A program made the translations under genes and the position numbers. A model generated the notes under the pieces. That model saw only the letters and a list, made by a program, of their open reading frames with translations. It did not search any database and was not told where the DNA came from. A stretch of DNA of 5,738 bases, taken from contig NZ_JARVGN010000112.1 in assembly GCF_029762515.1 (NCBI RefSeq), forward strand, positions 1 through 5,738. Reading direction: 5' to 3'. The stretch's first letter is position 1. The number at the start of each line of letters is the position of its first letter. The DNA comes from Methanocalculus sp. GTDB taxonomy: Archaea > Halobacteriota > Methanomicrobia > Methanomicrobiales > Methanocorpusculaceae. This document shows positions 1-3,767 of the stretch, one piece after another.

Positions 1-1295
1 TCCGGGTGATCGCCTCCACCCCGACCCTTGCTGCCGGGCTGAACCTCCCTGCCCGGCGTGTCATCATCAACAGCCTCCACCGGTTCGTCCCGGGAGAGGG
101 GCAGGTCGCAATACCTGTCCGCGAGTACCGCCAGATGGCAGGGCGTGCAGGGAGGCCGGGGCTTGATCCCTATGGCGAGGCGGTCTTAATCGGAAAGAGC
201 GAGCCTGCCGTCAAAGAGCTCTTCGATGAGTTCATCACTGCACCTGCTGAAGAGATCGATTCGCAGTGTGCAAAGAAATCAACACTCCTCTCCCGGATCC
301 TGGCACTGGTCGCAAGCAGGGAGGCAACAGACAATGATGCGATCCTCTCCTTCTTCAAGGGCAGTTTCTATGCGGTACGGCATAGAAACCTGAACTATCT
401 CACCAGAATATGCAGCCGTGTCACAACGGAACTTGAAGAGATGGGGATGGTTGTTGATCTGGGGAACCGGATCGAGGCAACGGAGTTTGGGGAACTCACC
501 TCAAAGCTCTACCTTGATCCCAGATCCTCGGTGATGATCCAGGCTGCATTCCATGAACAGGAGACGGTCACTGCATTTGGGATTCTTCATCTCCTCTCAG
601 CCACCCCTGATATGTTCCGGCTCTTCCTGAAATCAGCCGATCATGAGGTGATCGAGCGGGTGCTTGAAGAGCAGGGAGACGAGATCCTCATTGGCGAAGG
701 TGAGCACTCCTTCCCCTGGCTCGGGTATGAGGAGTTTTTCCAGGCGATAAAAACCGCTCTCGTCCTCCAGGACTGGACAAATGAGGTCCCCATCGAGATG
801 ATCGCCGAGCGGTATTCGATCGGCCCCGGAGATATCCACGGCCTCGTTGACGGGATAGGGTGGCTCGTCCACGGTGCCCGTGAGATCTCCAGGCGGGAGA
901 TGCCCGCTCTCAAAAAGGATGTCGCTGATCTCGAGATCAGGATCCGGCACGGTGTCAAAGAGGAGCTTCTTCCCTTAATCAGGCTCCGGGGGATCGGCCG
1001 TGTGCGTGCCCGCTCACTCTTCAACAGCGGGTATACCACCCCGGCGGAGGTTGCTGATGCGGGTGCTCCGAAGATTGCACGGATCATCGGGCAAAAAACC
1101 GCAGAATCAATCATCGATCAGATCCAAAAAGGAACCGGAAAAAACAGCAGAGATGACGGCAATCCATTCCGGGAAGAGGGTTTTGGGAGAGAGAAGGGGA
1201 GAGGAAGGAGAAGAAAGGATGCAGAAGAGAGGGGAGGAAGCGATGATGAAAGGAAGAGCGGACAACAGACGATACTCGATTACTGGGAGAGCTGA
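1..1295 (+). CDS. hel308: ATP-dependent DNA helicase Hel308 (C-terminal part; 5' end outside window)
   Basis: Superfamily 2, Ski2-like 3'-5' DNA helicase that acts at stalled or branched replication forks. The reading frame is open from the window edge, so motifs I-IV (Walker A, DExH) are missing here. Counting the codon at 6-8 as residue 1, helicase motif V is at 4-17 (STPTLAAGLNLPAR) and motif VI at 43-50 (QMAGRAGR). A winged-helix region follows (about 75-170), then the ratchet domain with SIGPGDIHGLVDGIGWLVHG (271-290), then a helix-hairpin-helix domain with LRGIGRVRARSLFNSGYTT (about 327-345). Full-length family members have roughly 700 or more residues, so about the last 60% is seen. 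The tail (376-419) is very rich in Arg, Lys, Glu and Gly, and ends in QQTILDYW (420-427), a PIP-box-like PCNA-binding motif. cgi121 starts within about 40 bp, so co-transcription is likely. The family call is firm; PCNA binding is inferred. Confidence 0.95.
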   Translation, partial: RVIASTPTLAAGLNLPARRVIINSLHRFVPGEGQVAIPVREYRQMAGRAGRPGLDPYGEAVLIGKSEPAVKELFDEFITAPAEEIDSQCAKKSTLLSRILALVASREATDNDAILSFFKGSFYAVRHRNLNYLTRICSRVTTELEEMGMVVDLGNRIEATEFGELTSKLYLDPRSSVMIQAAFHEQETVTAFGILHLLSATPDMFRLFLKSADHEVIERVLEEQGDEILIGEGEHSFPWLGYEEFFQAIKTALVLQDWTNEVPIEMIAERYSIGPGDIHGLVDGIGWLVHGAREISRREMPALKKDVADLEIRIRHGVKEELLPLIRLRGIGRVRARSLFNSGYTTPAEVADAGAPKIARIIGQKTAESIIDQIQKGTGKNSRDDGNPFREEGFGREKGRGRRRKDAEERGGSDDERKSGQQTILDYWES

Positions 1296-1320
1296 GTGGT
1301 CATGAAAGAGAAGGGGATCA

Positions 1321-1329
1321 GAGGGGATC
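1321..1329 (+). promoter_or_regulatory. Ribosome binding site of cgi121 that favours the ATG at 1332
   Basis: GAGGGGATC differs by one base from GAGGTGATC, the sequence complementary to the usual archaeal 16S rRNA 3' end. The GAGG part is 7 nt before the ATG at 1332. The earlier in-frame starts, GTG 1296 and ATG 1302, have poorer sequence in front of them. Confidence 0.5.
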
Positions 1330-1331
1330 AT

Positions 1332-1904
1332 ATGACGCAGGATAAGATGCAGGGAGATGAAGCAGGAGCCACAGTGCAGGGGCCTGCGCAGAACCCGGAT
1401 CAGGAATATGAGGTGAGGATGGCCCGGATGGAGATTGCATCGGTTCCCGGCCATCTTGCAGAACTGAGGAGAGCAGCTGATCAGGCCGATGTCCGGATCA
1501 TCTGCATGAACGCGGAGATGATGGCCGGAAAAAGACACGCAGAAGAGGCGATCCGGCAGGCTCTCCGTGCCGAAATAGAGGGTTCAATGACCGCACGGAG
1601 CCTTGAGATGGAGGTGCTCCTCTATGCATCAGGCCAGCGGCAGACGAGTATTGCGATGGGGTTTGGGCTTCATGAAGGCGCGATGCTCGCCTGGATCGGG
1701 ATGGTGCCCCCCTCTGAGGAGGCATGGAGAATGATCGGGGATCTGATCACGCCATGCCGGGATGAGAGTGAGATCCCGGCAGGCCGGATCCCGGCCCTCC
1801 AGAAGCTCTATTCAATCACTGATGAAGAGATTGGAACGGTCGGAAGAGAGCGGATCGCCGATCTGGTGATCGAGAGAACCGCTCTTCTGAACATCCTGAA
1901 GTAA
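1332..1904 (+). CDS. cgi121: KEOPS complex subunit Cgi121
   Basis: Cgi121 is the Bud32-binding and tRNA-recruiting subunit of KEOPS, the cytosolic complex that makes N6-threonylcarbamoyl-adenosine at position 37 of ANN-decoding tRNAs. The protein is 190 aa from this start. The family signature MTARSLEMEVLLYASGQRQT is at residues 86-105, followed by the typical AMGFGLHEG turn. The C-terminal helix reads IADLVIERTALLNILK, as in other archaeal members. The recognisable domain begins near YEVRMARMEI, at about residue 26. The stretch before it is a Gln-, Asp- and Gly-rich extension with no visible fold, and the whole is longer than the ~150 residues usual for archaeal Cgi121. Starts at GTG 1296 (directly after the hel308 stop) and ATG 1302 are possible; the RBS favours 1332. 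It follows hel308 with no room for a separate promoter and ends at T-tracts. Confidence 0.85.
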   Translation: MTQDKMQGDEAGATVQGPAQNPDQEYEVRMARMEIASVPGHLAELRRAADQADVRIICMNAEMMAGKRHAEEAIRQALRAEIEGSMTARSLEMEVLLYASGQRQTSIAMGFGLHEGAMLAWIGMVPPSEEAWRMIGDLITPCRDESEIPAGRIPALQKLYSITDEEIGTVGRERIADLVIERTALLNILK

Positions 1905-1918
1905 TTTTTTGAATTTTT
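1905..1918 (+). terminator. T-tract terminator after hel308-cgi121
   Basis: Six T at 1905-1910 directly follow the cgi121 TAA, then GAA and five T at 1914-1918. Runs of T on the coding strand are the intrinsic termination signal of archaeal RNA polymerase, and no hairpin is needed. The site fits the convergent junction with moaB. Confidence 0.65.
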
Positions 1919-1929
1919 ATATTGCGGGT

Positions 1930-1950
1930 ATAGCCGGAGAGACCGGCTAT
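1930..1950. repeat. Perfect 8-bp inverted repeat between convergent genes
   Basis: ATAGCCGG (1930-1937) and CCGGCTAT (1943-1950) form a perfect 8-bp stem with a 5-nt AGAGA loop. It lies 10 bp beyond the moaB stop codon, between the two convergent genes. The hairpin could form at the 3' end of either transcript. On the moaB strand it is followed by A-runs rather than T-runs, so it is more likely an mRNA 3'-end stabiliser or pause site than a classical terminator. Confidence 0.5.
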
Positions 1951-1959
1951 CCGGGGATA

Positions 1960-2451
1960 TCACCTGGATCCGGCATGTGAGATGATATGCCGGATCTGGG
2001 GAATGATGATCTCTTCAACCGCAAGCCGGACCGCCTTTGTGGATCCCGGGATGCAGAAGACCGCCCTTCCCTGGATCACTCCTGCTGTTGCCCGTGAGAG
2101 AATGACTGCGGTTCCAACTTCAGCGATACTCTTCTGCCGGAAGATCTCGCCAAATCCATCCATCACCTTCTCAAATTGTGGAGCGACAGCTTCGATCGTC
2201 CGGTCATCGGGTGTAAGGCCGGTGCCTCCGGTGAAGACAATGCAGTTTGCCTTCAGGAGTGCCTCATCAAGTGCCGCTCTGATCGCCTCGTCCTGATCCG
2301 GGACGATCCGGTAGAAGGATACCGGTATTCCGGCTCCTGAAAAGAGGTCGGTTGCGGTTTTGCCGGATGTATCATCTGCCTCTTTCCTGGTGGTCGATAC
2401 GGTGATCACTGCTCCGGTGATGGTGATCGCTTTCTCATGATGACTGCTCAT
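1960..2451 (-). CDS. moaB: MoaB/MogA-family molybdopterin adenylyltransferase
   Basis: The enzyme activates molybdopterin by adenylylation before molybdenum or tungsten is inserted, a late cytosolic step of cofactor synthesis. In methanogens such cofactors serve formylmethanofuran and formate dehydrogenases. The 163-aa protein has the usual MoaB length. It shows VITVSTTR (15-22), the DDTSGK turn (26-31), the hallmark FTGGTGLTPDDRT (73-85) that binds the pterin and contains the catalytic region, GFGEIFRQKS (99-108), LSRATAGV (118-125) and the C-terminal IPGSTKAVRLA (134-144). The start was set by family alignment: the frame stays open for 85 more codons to 2706, but that stretch runs through two ORBs and resembles no protein. 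No clear ribosome binding site precedes the ATG (TTCTCCT lies in front), so the mRNA may be leaderless or start differently. No other cofactor gene is nearby. Confidence 0.9.
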   Translation of the reverse strand: MSSHHEKAITITGAVITVSTTRKEADDTSGKTATDLFSGAGIPVSFYRIVPDQDEAIRAALDEALLKANCIVFTGGTGLTPDDRTIEAVAPQFEKVMDGFGEIFRQKSIAEVGTAVILSRATAGVIQGRAVFCIPGSTKAVRLAVEEIIIPQIRHIISHAGSR

Positions 2452-2512
2452 AGGAGAGAATGGATCGTGGGTTGTTATCTGATCTTCGATATGAAGGACT
2501 GATACCAGCATT

Positions 2513-2536
2513 GGGGGGGGGAGGGAGGAGGGAGGG
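2513..2536 (+). other. G-rich tract, potential G-quadruplex
   Basis: A run of nine G is followed by GGG, GG, GGG and GGG, each separated by a single A. Four or more G3 tracts with one- to four-base loops can form an intramolecular quadruplex on the + strand. The tract is 62-85 bp upstream of the chosen moaB start, in what would be its template strand, and just outside the ORB cluster. Confidence 0.5.
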
Positions 2537-2599
2537 TTGATACATCTCATAGAGAGTTCCATCTTATTACCCCGAAAACCGCCTTGGATCTCGTATCTA

Positions 2600-2620
2600 T
2601 CCATGGTGGAAACGGGGTTC
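2600..2620 (+). promoter_or_regulatory. Degenerate ORB (mini-ORB-like)
   Basis: TGGAAAC (2607-2613) is followed at once by GGGGTTC, lacking the three bases that separate these parts in the complete boxes. The TGGAAAC core recurs 29 bp further on in the complete ORB at 2630, in the same orientation, giving a doublet spaced by almost three helical turns. Confidence 0.5.
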
Positions 2621-2629
2621 CGGGTGGAG

Positions 2630-2650
2630 CTCCAGTGGAAACCAAGGGGT
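2630..2650 (+). promoter_or_regulatory. Origin recognition box (ORB), plus orientation
   Basis: Its core reads CCAGTGGAAACCAAGGGG, a complete match to the archaeal ORB pattern (CCA..GGAAAC, three-base spacer, G-run). Orc1/Cdc6 is expected to contact the inner half through its winged helix and the G-run through its AAA+ domain. This is the leftmost full-length box and faces the AT-rich core. Confidence 0.8.
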
Positions 2651-2828
2651 TCATTATCAGAGGGAATTGATCTCCAATTGTCAGACATACCCGGAAAAAA
2701 ACCCAATTAATAAACTTTCTAGGGGAAATAATCCATATTTGAGGTTATTTTTTTCGATGAGCCAAAGTGAAGATAAAGAAGGGGAAATTCGCTTATGATG
2801 ATTGCCAATCGGAGGGTAGGTTAGGGGT

Positions 2829-2849
2829 ACCCCTTTGTTTCCACTGGAG
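2829..2849 (-). promoter_or_regulatory. Origin recognition box (ORB), minus orientation
   Basis: On the minus strand the core reads CCAGTGGAAACAAAGGGG, differing by one base from the ORB at 2630. It is the only complete box on this strand. With its G-run pointing left, it forms the left border of the AT-rich core about 80 bp away. Confidence 0.82.
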
Positions 2850-2930
2850 ATAATAACGGGAGAGGGGGGGAGAGGATGGACAGAGTGGAAGAGAGGGATC
2901 ATTATGGGTGTTATGAAAAGTGCTGGATTT

Positions 2931-3020
2931 AATTTAGTTGAATATTTATAAATAAATTAAAATTATATAGTTGAATACAATTTCAGTATGTTTATATAGT
3001 ATCAATGTCTAATATTAAAA
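2931..3020. other. AT-rich duplex-unwinding element candidate
   Basis: Only 12 of these 90 bases are G or C (counted by eye), and positions 2941-2970 hold none or almost none. The surrounding coding DNA is clearly above 50% GC. Its place between inverted ORBs (2829 and 3198) is where an origin would first melt. Several TATA-like strings occur here by composition, so I do not call promoters in it. Confidence 0.7.
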
Positions 3021-3069
3021 TGGCTTCTTCTGTTATTTGTTTTTATATCAATTTTCTTCTGAGCGGTTA

Positions 3070-3089
3070 TTTTCCTTTTTTTTGGAAAA
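3070..3089. repeat. Inverted repeat around a T8 run
   Basis: TTTTCC and GGAAAA flank eight T residues (3076-3083). The element is at the right shoulder of the AT-rich core. It could help unwinding or act as a T-tract transcription stop for anything entering the origin from the left; neither is demonstrated by the sequence. Confidence 0.35.
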
Positions 3090-3197
3090 AATGGACAAAT
3101 AAAACCCCAATTTACCTATCTGCCTATGATCTTACTTCTCATCCCCTCTTTTCCCTCCCCAAAAACCTCTGTATTCTCCCCCATTCCCCCCAAAAAA

Positions 3198-3224
3198 CTC
3201 CACTCGAAATGATAGGGAGGGGGT
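3198..3224 (+). promoter_or_regulatory. Origin recognition box (ORB), plus orientation, CACTCG type
   Basis: Its core reads CCACTCGAAATGATAGGG and is extended by a second G-run (3219-3223), so the G tract is longer than in the other boxes. It is the first box right of the AT-rich core and, with the box at 2829, frames it in inverted orientation. It shares CCACTCGAAAT with the box at 3418 and differs from the CCAGTGG type. Confidence 0.7.
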
Positions 3225-3330
3225 TAGAAAATCCCGCTTACCATCCGCTTATCACTCCGGATTTCGTCCTGTTTCAGCTGCTCTCTTCAGGTACACCGTT
3301 TCTCCTCCGAATGATCCGGCTTCTTGATAC

Positions 3331-3351
3331 ATCCAGTGGCAATCCAAAATA
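3331..3351 (+). promoter_or_regulatory. Degenerate ORB half-site
   Basis: ATCCAGTGGCAATCC matches the first part of the ORB with one change in the GGAAA core, but the G-run is replaced by AAAAT. It may be a weak or decayed site; it overlaps the copy of CCAAAATAG at 3344. Confidence 0.35.
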
Positions 3352-3394
3352 GAGCCAAATTATCACTCTGTTCACTCTTTAAGAGCCAAAATAG
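3344..3394 (+). repeat. Direct repeats CCAAAATAG and AGAGCCAAA
   Basis: CCAAAATAG occurs at 3344-3352 and 3386-3394, and the overlapping string AGAGCCAAA at 3351-3359 and 3382-3390. They lie between two ORBs, on the origin side of the initiator gene. No known protein site is recognised. Confidence 0.45.
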
Positions 3395-3417
3395 CTCATT
3401 ATTCCCATAGATCCGGT

Positions 3418-3438
3418 TTCCACTCGAAATAAAGGGGT
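3418..3438 (+). promoter_or_regulatory. Origin recognition box (ORB), plus orientation, abutting a TATA box
   Basis: Its core reads CCACTCGAAATAAAGGGG. The G-run is directly joined to a strong TATA box (3438-3447), so the ORB occupies the place where TFB would contact the BRE. Initiator binding here should interfere with transcription initiation. Confidence 0.78.
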
Positions 3439-3447
3439 TATATAAAA
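3438..3447 (+). promoter_or_regulatory. Archaeal TATA box, possible distal orc1/cdc6 promoter
   Basis: TTATATAAAA is a very good match to the archaeal TATA element, preceded by A- and G-rich sequence in the BRE position. Transcription would begin around 3470, giving a leader of nearly 300 nt before orc1/cdc6, or producing a separate short RNA. Nothing between 3470 and 3743 is clearly coding. Confidence 0.5.
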
Positions 3448-3448
3448 T

Positions 3449-3462
3449 CCTGAAAATTCAGG
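3449..3462. repeat. Inverted repeat just downstream of the TATA box, operator candidate
   Basis: CCTGAA and TTCAGG are perfect 6-bp arms separated by AA. The repeat covers the zone between the TATA box at 3438 and the expected start of transcription, a usual site for a dimeric helix-turn-helix repressor. The Lrp-type regulator encoded downstream is one conceivable partner, without further evidence. Confidence 0.4.
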
Positions 3463-3513
3463 TAACCCGCTGCTCTCTCATCCGATACAATCCGGTTGCC
3501 GGGAATCCCATTC

Positions 3514-3616
3514 CATCTGATCCCGCCAGATCCCATTACTCACAATGCAGATCGTCCATCTGGCAGCCGATCCTTTCGTACAACAGATCCTGTCACATAA
3601 ACATCTGATACATCTG
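3514..3616. repeat. Cluster of seven CAGAT/ATCTG pentamers
   Basis: ATCTG occurs at 3515, 3558, 3603 and 3612, and its complement CAGAT at 3527, 3548 and 3584. All four ATCTG copies extend to CATCTG and all three CAGAT copies to CAGATC. About 0.2 copies of the pentamer would be expected in 100 bp of random sequence. Several pairs are inverted, such as CAGAT-CGTCC-ATCTG at 3548-3562. The patch is upstream of orc1/cdc6, between the ORBs at 3418 and 3641. I do not recognise the motif as a known site. Confidence 0.5.
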
Positions 3617-3639
3617 TTTACTTCCGGTTCCATGTGACA
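3591..3639. repeat. 8-bp inverted repeat abutting an ORB
   Basis: TGTCACAT (3591-3598) and ATGTGACA (3632-3639) are perfect arms around 33 bp that contain two ATCTG copies. The right arm ends one base before the ORB at 3641. It could be an operator pair or a stem in the orc1/cdc6 leader. Confidence 0.4.
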
Positions 3640-3640
3640 T

Positions 3641-3661
3641 CTCCAGTGGAAATAGTGGGGT
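3641..3661 (+). promoter_or_regulatory. Origin recognition box (ORB) nearest orc1/cdc6
   Basis: Its core reads CCAGTGGAAATAGTGGGG. It is the rightmost box, 80-130 bp before the possible starts of the initiator gene, and its G-run leads straight into TTTAATAT, a TATA-like sequence. This is the best candidate for autoregulation by Orc1/Cdc6. Confidence 0.75.
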
Positions 3662-3687
3662 TTAATATCCAGTAGTGAATCATATAG
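3661..3687 (+). promoter_or_regulatory. Candidate proximal promoter of orc1/cdc6
   Basis: TTTAATAT (3661-3668) and CATATAG (3681-3687) are TATA-like. Either would place the transcription start near 3690-3712, a short leader before the start codons at 3744 and 3768. Both are imperfect, and the first is fused to an ORB. Confidence 0.4.
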
Positions 3688-3767
3688 TCTCTGCTTCAGT
3701 GAGCGGTTCGATGGTTGATCCGTATCAGGGGATGTGATTATGAGTGGACGATGAAGGCAACAGATCA

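Larger units (their letters stand above)
2600..3661. other. oriC: Probable chromosomal replication origin next to orc1/cdc6
   Basis: The segment between moaB and orc1/cdc6 has no credible gene. It carries five clear ORB sequences (2630, 2829, 3198, 3418, 3641) and two degenerate ones (2600, 3331) around a very AT-rich core (2931-3020). ORBs of this form are the binding sites of Orc1/Cdc6 across archaea, and origins commonly lie directly beside the initiator gene. The box left of the core (2829) is on the minus strand and the first to its right (3198) on the plus strand, so the core is flanked by inverted sites, as expected for bidirectional unwinding. The remaining sequence is G-rich on the left, C-rich on the right (about 3140-3192), with short repeats. 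I did not find a second initiator gene. Confidence 0.85.

Noticed and set aside
633..1114. Long minus-strand open frames opposite hel308
   Set aside because: They are antisense shadows of a clearly recognised gene in a GC-rich sequence; no domain and no start signals.
2681..2902. Minus-strand ORF of 73 codons
   Set aside because: It covers the ORB at 2829 and low-complexity tracts; the product is composition-driven with no recognisable domain.
3005..3352. Plus-strand ORF of 115 codons in the origin region
   Set aside because: It spans the AT-rich core edge, the C-rich tracts and two ORBs, has no ribosome binding site, and its composition (Ser, Leu, Phe, Pro) follows the DNA. No family resemblance.
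2600..3661. CRISPR-like or iteron array
   Set aside because: The repeated units are few, irregularly spaced and in both orientations, and match ORBs; there are no regular spacers.
2452..3743. tRNA or stable RNA gene in the intergenic stretch
   Set aside because: No cloverleaf, no T-arm GGTTCGA-type context with matching arms, and no GC-rich island. The GGTTCGATGG near 3704 lacks an acceptor stem and D-arm.
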